Shown piece by piece: positions 35,122 through 43,770 of a stretch of DNA of 64,000 bases (position 1 is the first letter of the stretch; every line of letters begins with the position of its first letter). The position numbers and the translations under genes are program-made. The stretch is from the NCBI GenBank assembly GCA_003226295.1, contig CP029803.1:2569966-2633965 (forward strand), in the 5' to 3' direction. This DNA comes from Candidatus Moanabacter tarae. GTDB taxonomy: Bacteria; Verrucomicrobiota; Verrucomicrobiia; Opitutales; UBA2987. The notes below the pieces were generated by a model. The model did no database searches. It was not told where the DNA came from and saw only the letters and a list, made by a program, of their open reading frames with translations.

Positions 35122-37388
35122 AATGTGAAATCGATCTGCCGTTTAAACCGATCTACTTTCTTTACGTACAGATTTACAGATTGGCCGATTCGATAAGATT
35201 TTCCGCTTTTACGTCCGACGAGAGCCGACTCTTTTTCGCTTAGGAAATAAAAATCTTGAGGTAGATCTGAAGCCTGAACGAATCCATAAGCCATCGAATC
35301 CTTAAGTTCCACGAAGAATCCATGATTTCTCACATCGGTGATCAGAGCTTCGTAGGATTGATCACCCCGGGTTTTCATTCCAAGTTCGAAATATTCAAGT
35401 AGTTTTACCTTAACGGATTCTCTCTCTGCTTCCTTGCTATTTTGTTGGGTCGACGTGAGATGGCTTGAGATAGAGGAAAGGACTGAGGTCTGGTAATGCT
35501 TTATTTTTCGAACAGCTGCAGTGTCAGCGTTTTCAGAATAGAGATATCGGTCTAAAACTCGATGCGTGATTAGATCGGAGTAACGCCGAATAGGGGAGGT
35601 GAAATGGGTATAATAGGTTTTGTTTAAGCCATAGTGACCGTCCCGGCGATTACGATACGATGCAGGCTTCATGCTGCGCAGAACCTCGATACGGAGAAGG
35701 GAATTGAGGGGGTGTGTTTTGATTAGTCGGAGTAGTTTCACCATTTCCTTGCGATGGGTAAGGTCTCCAACCCTAATCGCGAAGTCCAAAAGATATTCAC
35801 GAAGTTCCCCGAGCCGGTCCCTTTCCGGCTGGTCGTGGACTCGGTAAATAAGCGGGATCTTAGAAACTCCAATTTGTTTAGCTATGCTTTCGTTCGCTGC
35901 TAGCATGAACTCCTCTATGAGCTGATGGCTCTCATCATTTTGGATTTTCTCAATCCGTTCGGTAAAGCCTTTCTTGTCGACTATTAGTTTCACTTCAGTG
36001 GAATCGAGTTCAAGACTTCCCTTGTTGGTTCGCTGTCTGCGCAAGCATCCTGCTATTGCCCAAAGTGATTGGAGGTTTTTTTGGAGGCTGTTTATTTCAT
36101 CTTTAGTCAAGACTGATAACGGGCGACCCGGCGAACCGGTTTGATGTGGGGGAGGGGTCGGAATCCGCATTAGCTGATCGTGGTCGACATTTTTCAGAAG
36201 CGCAAGGGTCTGTTTGTAAGTAAGACGCTTGCGACTTCGAATCACAGTGTTAGCGAAGGAAGAGGCTTTAAATTGCCCTTTTGAAGAAAAAGTGAGGAAG
36301 ACGGTTTTTGTCAGACGATCTTCCCCCTCTACTAAACTGCAAATCCCGTTGGAGAGAGACTGAGGGAGCATTGGAATCACAGAACCTACAAGATAGGTGG
36401 AGTTTCCCCGTTTTTGTGCCTCTCTATCAAGTGCAGAACCGGGTCTTACATAGGCGCTCACATCCGCGATGTGGACACCAACCATAATATCGCCTGAACC
36501 TAATGTCTGAATCGAAAGCGCGTCATCAAAATCCTTAGCATCATCAGGATCGACGGTAAAAGTGTAAAGTTCACGGAGATCGAGACGGTTCTTAAGGTCT
36601 CTCTTTCGGATGGCTAATGGGATTTTCTCACACTCAGAGATAACGGGATCAGGGAATTCAGGCGCCAAATGATAGTTATTCAGCAGGGCTTCAAATTCTG
36701 CTGAAGGGCTGTGGGTTTTGCCGAGAACGCGAACTATCTCACCTTCTGGAGAAAGGTGACGATCTTTCCACTCCTTGAGTTCGACGATGACTTTATGATT
36801 AACTTTTGGTTTAGGGGACAGGGCGGATCCCTTGGGGTTAGGTACGAGGAGATCAAAATTAAGTCTGGGATCATCAGGAATTACGTAGAAATAGTGATGG
36901 CTTCGTTTTAGAGTACCGGAGACAGTTTTTCTGCCCCTTTCAATAATCCGAATGACTCTGGCTTGGTCCGGTTCTGGGACCGTAACCCCTTTGTCCTTTC
37001 GTCTTACTTGGTAGCTAAACGATCTTTTTGTTCGACTATCGATTTGGGCGAATACCCTATCCTTATGCATTGCAACGCCAGTGTCTCTTGCCCGCACACT
37101 GAAGACTTTCGTTCTCGAGTTCTCCGATTCTGAATCAGGAATAATCGTTGCAGATCCATTTTGTCTGAAATTAATGATCCCGGAAATCAGATTGGCGTCC
37201 TTTGGCAGACAGTAACGTCTTTCCCCAATTCGGGCAATTTGGCCAGAGGCCACAAGCCGGTTTAAACTTCTCTGCAAAGTGCGAAACTGGTGTTTCCCCG
37301 AACCTATATTTTCCCCAATTTCTCGGGCATTCATAGGGACATAGTTTCGGTCACCTAGGAGATTAAAAATGACGTTTTCGTTAAACAT
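35118..37388 (-). CDS. rnr: Ribonuclease R
   Basis: The 756-residue 3'-5' exoribonuclease degrades structured RNA. Domains in order are a winged-helix segment (about 1-65), cold-shock domains (about 66-230), the RNB catalytic domain with the metal-binding DPDDAKDFDD at 280-289 and the HFTSPIRRYSDLITHR motif near its end, and a C-terminal S1 domain (about 670-750, ALITDVRNHGFFVEL). No basic C-terminal tail follows the S1 domain, so it is a little shorter than the E. coli enzyme. Its stop overlaps the dapF start by four bases. Confidence 0.95.
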   Translation of the reverse strand: MFNENVIFNLLGDRNYVPMNAREIGENIGSGKHQFRTLQRSLNRLVASGQIARIGERRYCLPKDANLISGIINFRQNGSATIIPDSESENSRTKVFSVRARDTGVAMHKDRVFAQIDSRTKRSFSYQVRRKDKGVTVPEPDQARVIRIIERGRKTVSGTLKRSHHYFYVIPDDPRLNFDLLVPNPKGSALSPKPKVNHKVIVELKEWKDRHLSPEGEIVRVLGKTHSPSAEFEALLNNYHLAPEFPDPVISECEKIPLAIRKRDLKNRLDLRELYTFTVDPDDAKDFDDALSIQTLGSGDIMVGVHIADVSAYVRPGSALDREAQKRGNSTYLVGSVIPMLPQSLSNGICSLVEGEDRLTKTVFLTFSSKGQFKASSFANTVIRSRKRLTYKQTLALLKNVDHDQLMRIPTPPPHQTGSPGRPLSVLTKDEINSLQKNLQSLWAIAGCLRRQRTNKGSLELDSTEVKLIVDKKGFTERIEKIQNDESHQLIEEFMLAANESIAKQIGVSKIPLIYRVHDQPERDRLGELREYLLDFAIRVGDLTHRKEMVKLLRLIKTHPLNSLLRIEVLRSMKPASYRNRRDGHYGLNKTYYTHFTSPIRRYSDLITHRVLDRYLYSENADTAAVRKIKHYQTSVLSSISSHLTSTQQNSKEAERESVKVKLLEYFELGMKTRGDQSYEALITDVRNHGFFVELKDSMAYGFVQASDLPQDFYFLSEKESALVGRKSGKSYRIGQSVNLYVKKVDRFKRQIDFTL

Positions 37389-37463
37389 GATCTATGAAAT
37401 TTGTAATCCTCGTGACCCACTGCTTGGGTCGGCTAGTCGGTATCCGAGATCGGAAAATTGAAT

Positions 37464-37964
37464 TCACTTATTTTCGGGGAGAGTTTCTACGAGGTTTCGC
37501 AGGTAGCTGACGACGCTGGGAATTGCTTCTACCAGATCGTCACGGCAGTTTTCGTAGGCGTTCAAACTTTTGCCGTACGGATCTGCAATTTCCATTTGTC
37601 TTACAGAGGGTAATTTCTCCCGAAATAGGATGATTGGAATATCGAGTTCTCCGAAAATCTGATTGAGGAGATATCGGTGCATTTCCGTCATACAAAGTAA
37701 AACAATCGATGCGTCGACCAACTCTCTAGTTATTTTCCGGCTCCTATGATTACCCAAATCCAGACCAACCTTCTGAAGAGCTTGAATAGAGTTCACTGAT
37801 GCTGCATTGCCATCACCGGCCGAAATCCCTGTAGATATGACTTGGAGGGATGATAAGGGGCTCTTTTCTTTTGCCAAGGCGTGACCAAGAAGTTTTTCAG
37901 CCATTGGGCTACGACACACATTGCCCGTGCATACGCAGCTGACGAAGTTGGCTAGAATTGGCAT
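37464..37964 (-). CDS. Low-molecular-weight protein tyrosine/arginine phosphatase
   Basis: The 166-residue protein carries the P-loop CTGNVCRS with nucleophile Cys12 and Arg18 near the N-terminus and the general-acid segment IADPYGKS in the second half, the mark of the LMW-PTP family. The CTGNxCRSPMAE form resembles YwlE/Wzb-type enzymes. It removes phosphate from phospho-tyrosine or phospho-arginine; in envelope polysaccharide loci it counteracts a Wzc kinase, but no kinase lies in the window. It is 75 bp upstream of rnr on the same strand. Confidence 0.92.
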   Translation of the reverse strand: MPILANFVSCVCTGNVCRSPMAEKLLGHALAKEKSPLSSLQVISTGISAGDGNAASVNSIQALQKVGLDLGNHRSRKITRELVDASIVLLCMTEMHRYLLNQIFGELDIPIILFREKLPSVRQMEIADPYGKSLNAYENCRDDLVEAIPSVVSYLRNLVETLPENK

Positions 37965-38414
37965 TCTCTGGTGTTTCTGAATCGAATCTTAGTCGATCTG
38001 GTTTTGACCCCCGTCTCTAATATCGACGGCATTGTCGCTGCCTACTATCATTTAAAGATGATTAATAGTTTGTGATGCGAGAGTTAAAGTTCTACAATCG
38101 AAAGTCCAGGAATCTGGCACTCCCAATCGAACTTGTAAAGTAACAATAATGCTGATCGCTTGCTGTGGGGTCGGGTCAGGAAAGTGTATCATTACTGGCG
38201 AAAGCAGTAGACATTCGGGGCCATTTAAATTTCGCTATTAGAGCAATTGGATTTTCATCGATGCTTTTTATTCTTTGGATGTTAATAGTCAGATAAGTCC
38301 TTCAATTAATTGAAAAAATCAGTTGCAGTATGAAATATTGACTCGTTCGACACGATGTCACATTGAATTTTCAAATGTTGAAATTTTGGTCTGTGAGACC
38401 CAAAAATTCCTAGT
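37965..38414. other. Divergent intergenic region upstream of mpl
   Basis: 450 bp between divergent genes. A perfect 14-bp palindrome TTCAATTAATTGAA is at 38301-38314 and could be an operator. A hairpin lies next to the mpl start (listed separately). No gene was recognised. Confidence 0.5.
38384..38405 (+). promoter_or_regulatory. Hairpin in the mpl leader
   Basis: TTTTGGTCT and AGACCCAAAA pair around a GTG loop with a single bulged C, ending 10 bases before the mpl ATG. It covers the place where a Shine-Dalgarno sequence would be expected; none is seen. A regulatory role is inference. Confidence 0.35.
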
Positions 38415-39866
38415 ATGAGATTCTATTTCATTGGGATCTGTGGTGTTGCAATGGGCAATGCCGCGGTTTTGTTGAGTCGACTGGGACATACGGTTTCTGG
38501 GGTTGACGCTGGAACCTATCCGCCAATGTCGGAATTGCTGAGGGAAGCTGGGATAAAGACTTTCGAAGGTTACGAAGAAGGAAGATTGAAAGAAGAAAAT
38601 CCCGATTGGGTGGTGATTGGAAACACAATATCGCGAGGAAATTCTGAAGTTGAGTGGCTCCTTGAATCTAGAAGATTTCCTATTTTGTCCTTGCCGGAAC
38701 TGCTCCAAAAGTTCGTTCTCCGAGCGCGTTTCAATATTGTGGTTGCGGGAACGCATGGTAAAACGACAACAACTGCCCTGACTACGTTTATTCTACGAGA
38801 AAACGGAACGAGGGCTGGCTACTTTGTAGGCGGAGTCCCATACGATCTTCCATTTGGAGCTGATTTCGGCGAAGGGAATGCACCTTTTGTAATTGAGGGT
38901 GATGAGTACGATTCAGCTTTCTTCGATAAAAGAAGTAAGTTTGTTCACTACGAGCCTAGTATCGTGGTAATTAACAACTTGGAGTTCGATCACTGTGACA
39001 TATTTGGGAACTTGAGTGATGTGCAGAAAAGTTTTTCCCACCTTTTACGTTTGGTCCCACGTTCCGGCTATGTACTCCTTAATGGCGACGATCCGAATGT
39101 TCAGGCTCTTTTGCCTATTGACTGGACCCGAATTTTGACCGTTGGGGTGGGGAAAGAATGTGATCTGAGGATAACTAATTTTGAGGAAAAGGGTAGGAAA
39201 TCAGAATTCAGGCTAAGTTGGAGAGGAAAAGAATGGCAATCGCTGAGCATGTCCCAAGGCGGTCTCTTTAATGCGCGGAATACTGCTATGGCCGCGCTTG
39301 CGGCAGGACTTGCACTCTATCCAAATGATCCGATGCGTATCAGCCTGAGTTCGGTTGCGTACTTTTCCGGAGTAAAACGACGCCAAGAGGTTCTTTTTAC
39401 GGATGAGACAGTAACCGTTATCGAAGATTTCGGTCATCATCCGACAGCCATTGGTCAGACCCTTGATTATCTAAAATCGAGATATCAGGATAAGCATCTT
39501 GTTGCATGCTTCGAACCTCGAAGCAATACATCTAAAAGAAACATCTTTCAGGACGAGTTTGCTGATGCTTTTTCTAATGCAGATCGGGTTTTGATCGGCC
39601 CTTTGCACCGTGCATCTCTAATTCCCGAGAGAGAGCGTCTAGACACTCTACATCTTGCGAAAATTTTGGAGAAAAGAGGTGTCTCTGCAGTCGCATTTGA
39701 GGGAAACCCAGCTTTGCTGGAGACACTGTTGGCATATTTGCAATCCGAGGTGAAACAGAGCTATGTAGTATGTTTTTTCACAAACGGATCTTTTGATGGA
39801 ATCGTTAAGGAGTTGGTTTCGAGACTTACATCAGGAGACTCGCTATTTCTTAGACGTCCAGGCTAG
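38415..39866 (+). CDS. mpl: UDP-N-acetylmuramate:L-alanyl-gamma-D-glutamyl-meso-diaminopimelate ligase
   Basis: The 483-residue Mur-ligase-family enzyme reattaches recycled murein tripeptide to UDP-MurNAc. The N-terminal Rossmann segment is FIGICGVAMGNAAVLL, the ATP loop GTHGKTTTT is at 112-120, and the EGDEYDSAFFDKRSKFVHY segment distinguishes Mpl from MurC. The central NLEFDHCDIFGNLS and the FGHHPTAIG and FEPRSNTSKRN segments of the C-terminal domain fit too. It indicates DAP-type peptidoglycan and cell-wall recycling. It stands on its own and precedes a 360-bp gap. Confidence 0.93.
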   Translation: MRFYFIGICGVAMGNAAVLLSRLGHTVSGVDAGTYPPMSELLREAGIKTFEGYEEGRLKEENPDWVVIGNTISRGNSEVEWLLESRRFPILSLPELLQKFVLRARFNIVVAGTHGKTTTTALTTFILRENGTRAGYFVGGVPYDLPFGADFGEGNAPFVIEGDEYDSAFFDKRSKFVHYEPSIVVINNLEFDHCDIFGNLSDVQKSFSHLLRLVPRSGYVLLNGDDPNVQALLPIDWTRILTVGVGKECDLRITNFEEKGRKSEFRLSWRGKEWQSLSMSQGGLFNARNTAMAALAAGLALYPNDPMRISLSSVAYFSGVKRRQEVLFTDETVTVIEDFGHHPTAIGQTLDYLKSRYQDKHLVACFEPRSNTSKRNIFQDEFADAFSNADRVLIGPLHRASLIPERERLDTLHLAKILEKRGVSAVAFEGNPALLETLLAYLQSEVKQSYVVCFFTNGSFDGIVKELVSRLTSGDSLFLRRPG

Positions 39867-39949
39867 GTATCGCCGTAAGTCTGGTCTCTTTAGAAGTGCC
39901 AGCAAAGACCATTTTTCGGTTAATCCAAAAAATTCCCTAGGTGTGAATC

Positions 39950-40111
39950 ATGGGGTTAAGGACAATACTAAGCGCTCTTAAGATTGTACTCAGCCTTGTA
40001 AATTTATTATATTCATACTTCCTTTTAATACTGCTAATCTCTATTGGAATAAAGAGGCCCGATTTAAAGTCTCCTTTGCGGGTAGTGTCGTCTCGATTAC
40101 TGAGAGGGTAG
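39950..40111 (+). CDS. Possible small single-span membrane protein
   Basis: A 53-codon open frame with an ATG six bases behind AGGTG, a fair Shine-Dalgarno sequence. The product would have a short basic N-terminus, one strongly hydrophobic span (residues about 10-32, rich in Leu, Ile and Tyr) and a basic C-terminal tail RPDLKSPLRVVSS. It lies between mpl and the xerD-like gene on their strand. I do not know a family. Low-complexity hydrophobic frames arise by chance in AT-rich DNA, so confidence is low. Confidence 0.3.
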   Translation: MGLRTILSALKIVLSLVNLLYSYFLLILLISIGIKRPDLKSPLRVVSSRLLRG

Positions 40112-40226
40112 GTGTTTAAAGGATTCTGAGATAGTTCATGTCGTTTTGCTTCAAGGCTCAAGTATGGGGTATCTTAATACCAGTAATTCATTCTCTACAC
40201 TTTGGTAAATACCGGAGAGTTCTAAT

Positions 40227-41141
40227 ATGCATATTTTTGAAGAAGCAATTGAGAGGTTTTTGGTCTATCTAGATTTAGAAAAAGGAGCATCTCTTAATAC
40301 AATCGAATCTTATGGGTCTGATCTAAGACAGTGCGTACACTACCTGCAGAAGCAGGGATGTTATAGTTGGGCATCGATCGAGACAGAAACACTTGCCTCT
40401 TGGATAGGATGGATGACTTCCCAGGGATATGCAGTTTCAAGCGTTGCAAGAAAGCTAACATCGGTCAGGATGCTCGCTCGGTACCTGGTTAGAGAAGGAG
40501 AGCTAAAGAATGACTTCACGGAGCTAGCAGAGGGGCCGCGTGGGCATCGGAGACTTCCTGCCATCTTGACGACCGAAGAAGTTAAAAGACTCCTAGAAGC
40601 GCCTTCCCAGCGAACCGCACAGGGAGTTCGTGACCGTGCCATTATGGAGCTTTGTTACAGTAGTGGGCTTCGGGTATCCGAGGCTTCATCTCTTTACCTG
40701 CAGGATTTTGATGGGGAGAGTGGGATGCTTAGAGTCGTTTCGGGGAAGGGAGGGAAAGAGCGAGTTTTACCGGTTGGACGTAAGGCGATTGATGCGATCG
40801 ATGCTTATTTGATTTCTGGAAGACCAAAATTAGTAAAGGCCAATACTGGGAGTGCACTTTTCCTTAGTACGAGAGGACGGCCCATTTCCCGGAAAACCAT
40901 TTGGCATTCAATTAGAGTTTATGCTACTAAGGCAGGTATCGAAAAACCAGTTAAGCCTCATGTCCTGAGGCATTCCTTCGCTTCTCACCTCCTTAGTGGG
41001 GGCGCAGACCTGCGTTCTATTCAAGAAATGTTAGGACATGTGGATGTTTCCACGACACAAATCTATACGGCGGTGGAGAAGCAGAGGTTGATCAAGCAAC
41101 ATGATCAATTCCATCCGCGAAATCAAAAATTACCAGGATAA
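40227..41141 (+). CDS. xerD: Site-specific tyrosine recombinase, XerC/XerD type
   Basis: The 304-residue protein has the SAM-like N-terminal core-binding domain (about 1-95, FLVYLDLEKGASLNTIESY) and the catalytic domain with Arg149 (SSGLRVSEA), Lys174 (GKGGKERVLP), His245 and Arg248 (HVLRHSFASHLL), His271 (LGHVDVSTTQIY) and the nucleophile Tyr280. The length and the absence of prophage or integron context point to the chromosome-dimer-resolution type. Whether it is XerC or XerD cannot be settled here; XerD is slightly favoured by the RHSFASHLLSGGADLRSIQ segment. An alternative role as an integrase is less likely. Confidence 0.9.
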   Translation: MHIFEEAIERFLVYLDLEKGASLNTIESYGSDLRQCVHYLQKQGCYSWASIETETLASWIGWMTSQGYAVSSVARKLTSVRMLARYLVREGELKNDFTELAEGPRGHRRLPAILTTEEVKRLLEAPSQRTAQGVRDRAIMELCYSSGLRVSEASSLYLQDFDGESGMLRVVSGKGGKERVLPVGRKAIDAIDAYLISGRPKLVKANTGSALFLSTRGRPISRKTIWHSIRVYATKAGIEKPVKPHVLRHSFASHLLSGGADLRSIQEMLGHVDVSTTQIYTAVEKQRLIKQHDQFHPRNQKLPG

Positions 41142-41289
41142 GTTTTGATCAACCGGGTTAAATTTACTTTTTCTTCAGTCTTCTAGATTAAGAGTTTTGC
41201 ATGTTGGTTTCCTGTTGTCATTTACCTAAATTATCTACCTTTTAGGTTAGTCAGGGAAACGGTACATTCTTCCAACTGATAGAAAACGA

Positions 41290-42069
41290 ATGGAGGTAAT
41301 ATTTCTTGGAACGGGAACTTCCCAAGGGGTTCCAATGATAGCCCATGACAGTCCCGGTCTCGATTTAGAGAACCCGAAGAACTGGCGTACCCGGCCAAGC
41401 ATTCATGTAATCATGGATGGTTTTCATATTCAGGTGGATGCTGGCCAGGAATTTCGGGTTCAGTGTTTAGCCAATGACATTAGGCAGGTCGATACGTTCA
41501 TTTTGACCCATGGACATGCTGATCATATCTCGGGAATGGACGATTTGCGACGCTTCTGTACAATCCGAGGGAGCACCGCTCTTCCGGTCTATAGTACAGC
41601 GGTTGGTCTTCAGCGAGTTCGTGACGTATTTCCTTATGCTGACCGAGAAATCCCTGAACAAAGATATTATCCCGCTTTTCAACTCATGGAGATGCCCAGT
41701 CGGCTGGAGTTAGAGGGCGGTTCAGTTGAGTCGACGCTTCTTCCCCATGGGAAAATGCAGGTGCTGGGACTGATTTTTACTGAGAATTCTACGGGGAAGA
41801 AGGCCGTTTACTACACAGACTGTAAGGAAGTTGATGTAAAGCAGCGGAAACTGGCTCGAGGAGCCGATTTAGTTGTTCTTGACGCTCTCCAGCCGAAAAA
41901 GCACCGGACCCATATGTCGATTGGAGAAGCGGTTGAAACTGCTCTCGATATAGGTGCACCACAAACCTATCTTACTCACATGGCCTTTATGGTAGACCAT
42001 GACACCTTCGACCGCACTTTGCCCAATGGAATATCCCTAGCTTATGACAGGCTAAGGGTAGAATTGTAG
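41290..42069 (+). CDS. MBL-fold metallo-hydrolase, PhnP-like
   Basis: The 259-residue metallo-beta-lactamase-fold protein has the metal motif LTHGHADHISGMDDLR (His, His, Asp, His) near residue 76-91, an N-terminal FLGTGTSQGVPMIAHD loop typical of PhnP and related phosphodiesterases, a YYTDCKE segment with the bridging Asp, and late histidines in THMAFMVDHD. Members hydrolyse cyclic phosphodiesters, as PhnP does in phosphonate breakdown, or other esters. The PhnDCE-like importer of this window is 37 kb away, so a link is not shown. It stands between xerD and accA. Confidence 0.85.
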   Translation: MEVIFLGTGTSQGVPMIAHDSPGLDLENPKNWRTRPSIHVIMDGFHIQVDAGQEFRVQCLANDIRQVDTFILTHGHADHISGMDDLRRFCTIRGSTALPVYSTAVGLQRVRDVFPYADREIPEQRYYPAFQLMEMPSRLELEGGSVESTLLPHGKMQVLGLIFTENSTGKKAVYYTDCKEVDVKQRKLARGADLVVLDALQPKKHRTHMSIGEAVETALDIGAPQTYLTHMAFMVDHDTFDRTLPNGISLAYDRLRVEL

Positions 42070-42163
42070 AGGGAAGTCCTCTTTCTGTGTTGGGTGAAAG
42101 CTAACGGTCATGAAATAGATGGCGATTCCCATTTTGCAAGGAAGGGAAATCGAGAAGCTCACC

Positions 42164-43198
42164 CTAGGATGCATCACTGGCGGCGGCGGGAGGTGGATTG
42201 GGAAAGCTGCTAGTCTTTTCTTCTATCCCTGGTTCCTCGAATACTCCTATAGCACGGTATTTTTGGTAGCGCCGAGCCTTCAGATTTTTTTTGGACAATT
42301 TCCTCAATTCAGCGAGCTGAGAGGAGAGGGCTATTTTCAGATTAGAAGCTGCTTTATGATGGTCCCGGTGTGCTCCCCCGAAAGGCTCCTCAATTACCAT
42401 GTTGGCAATCCCGAACCGCATTAGATCCTTGGCGGTGAGTTGGAGAGCTTCTGCAGCCTTGGGTTTTTGGGCTCGATCTCTCCACAGGATGGCGGCACAT
42501 CCTTCCGGTGAAATTACTGAGAAGTAAGCGTTTTCGAAAATCAAAATACTATCAGCTACGCCGATTCCTAATGCACCTCCAGAACCGCCTTCGCCTATGA
42601 TTATCGTCACGATAGGGACGTTGAGAGCACTCATCATTCGCTGGTTAACTGCAATGGCCTCCGCTACGTGCCTCTCTTCTGAATCGATGCCTGGATATGC
42701 TCCTGGAGTGTCAATGAAAGTTATGATGGGCATGCTGAATTTCGCTGCTGTTTCCATCAACCGAAATGCCTTCCGATATCCTTCAGCTTTGGGCATCCCG
42801 AAATTTCTTTGAAGATTCTCCTTAGTGTTGCGCCCTTTTTGTTGGGCTACAATCATGATCGATTTCCCCTCAAAAAAGGCTGTCCCGCCGATAAGGGCCT
42901 GATCGTCGCCAAACCGACGGTCTCCGTGCAATTCCTGAAAATCTTCGAATAGGGCATCAATATAGTCGAGGGAGTAGGGACGATTAGGATGTCTCGCGAT
43001 CTGGACCTGTTGCCAAGCGGTCAGATTATCATAGATCTCGCATTCGGTAGTTGCAATCTTGCTCTCGATCGCAGCGACTTCTTTTGCTAAATCCAGCTGG
43101 TTGATGCGAGAAGATTGACGCAGCTCTTCCAGTTTCTCTTCGAGCTCACGTATCGGCTTTTCGAAATCGAGCAGAAATTGTGATCTTTCTTGTTCCAT
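42164..43198 (-). CDS. accA: Acetyl-CoA carboxylase carboxyltransferase subunit alpha
   Basis: The 344-residue subunit, with AccD, moves CO2 from biotin to acetyl-CoA to give malonyl-CoA for fatty-acid synthesis. Motifs: LDFEKPIRELEEKLEEL at the N-terminus, FEDFQELHGDRRFGDD, IITFIDTPGAYPGIDSEER, GEGGSGGALGIGVAD and FSVISPEGCAAILWRD. A 20-residue Pro/Ala/Ser-rich tail extends it slightly beyond the E. coli protein (319). Converges with the MBL gene; upstream of it on the same strand lies the TPR gene. Malonyl-CoA production fits the acyl-chain genes starting at 43771. Confidence 0.96.
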   Translation of the reverse strand: MEQERSQFLLDFEKPIRELEEKLEELRQSSRINQLDLAKEVAAIESKIATTECEIYDNLTAWQQVQIARHPNRPYSLDYIDALFEDFQELHGDRRFGDDQALIGGTAFFEGKSIMIVAQQKGRNTKENLQRNFGMPKAEGYRKAFRLMETAAKFSMPIITFIDTPGAYPGIDSEERHVAEAIAVNQRMMSALNVPIVTIIIGEGGSGGALGIGVADSILIFENAYFSVISPEGCAAILWRDRAQKPKAAEALQLTAKDLMRFGIANMVIEEPFGGAHRDHHKAASNLKIALSSQLAELRKLSKKNLKARRYQKYRAIGVFEEPGIEEKTSSFPNPPPAAASDAS

Positions 43199-43302
43199 TT
43201 TACTGATGCCTCACGGAAGGTTTATTTAATAAGGCCCTTGCCGAAAAATTTATTTATTGGTTGGTTGAGCAACAAAAGGCTAAGCTTAGAGAGGTCCCTA
43301 TT

Positions 43303-43647
43303 CTATGAATCAGTTTCTTCAAGTTCCGTCTTCCAACCGAGCACCCGGGCTTCGGCACCGAATTTTTCAGCGGTAGCTTTATCCCCTTTTTCCATCCAGA
43401 TTCGAGATAGACTAGTATTGATATGCACATCTTTTGGACGAAGTTCATATGCCTTTTCAGCCGATTCCAAGGCTCTTCCCAGATCTCTCACCGAGAAGTA
43501 AACTTCGGTGAGAGCGTGCCACGCTTCAAAGCAAATTGGATCCTTCTCAATTACCTGGTTGAGCTTTGTCAAGGCAGATGCATTATCTCCCAGGGTATAA
43601 TCGAGAGTAGCTTCTTCTACCATGCTAATGCTGGCATTTTCTGACAT
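43303..43647 (-). CDS. Small tetratricopeptide-repeat protein
   Basis: With the start at ATG 43647 (MSENASISM) the product has 114 residues and consists of about three TPR units (ALTKLNQVIEKDPICFEAWHALTEVY, ALESAEKAYELRPKDVHINTSLSRIW, ATAEKFGAEARVLGW read in pieces). No signal peptide or membrane span. The frame continues to 43818 but would overlap the divergent ACP-dehydratase gene and shows no repeat there. TPR proteins act as protein-interaction adaptors; the partner is not evident. It lies 104 bp upstream of accA on the same strand. Confidence 0.78.
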   Translation of the reverse strand: MSENASISMVEEATLDYTLGDNASALTKLNQVIEKDPICFEAWHALTEVYFSVRDLGRALESAEKAYELRPKDVHINTSLSRIWMEKGDKATAEKFGAEARVLGWKTELEETDS

Positions 43648-43770
43648 TAGAATCGAAATAGAATTATTCTTTGATCCAACCTTGTTAGTTGAATTCGATA
43701 CAATTCGCAACTCCAATAGATGCATCGGAACTTGACATAAAATATCCATTGGAGAGTTAATCCCACCCCT

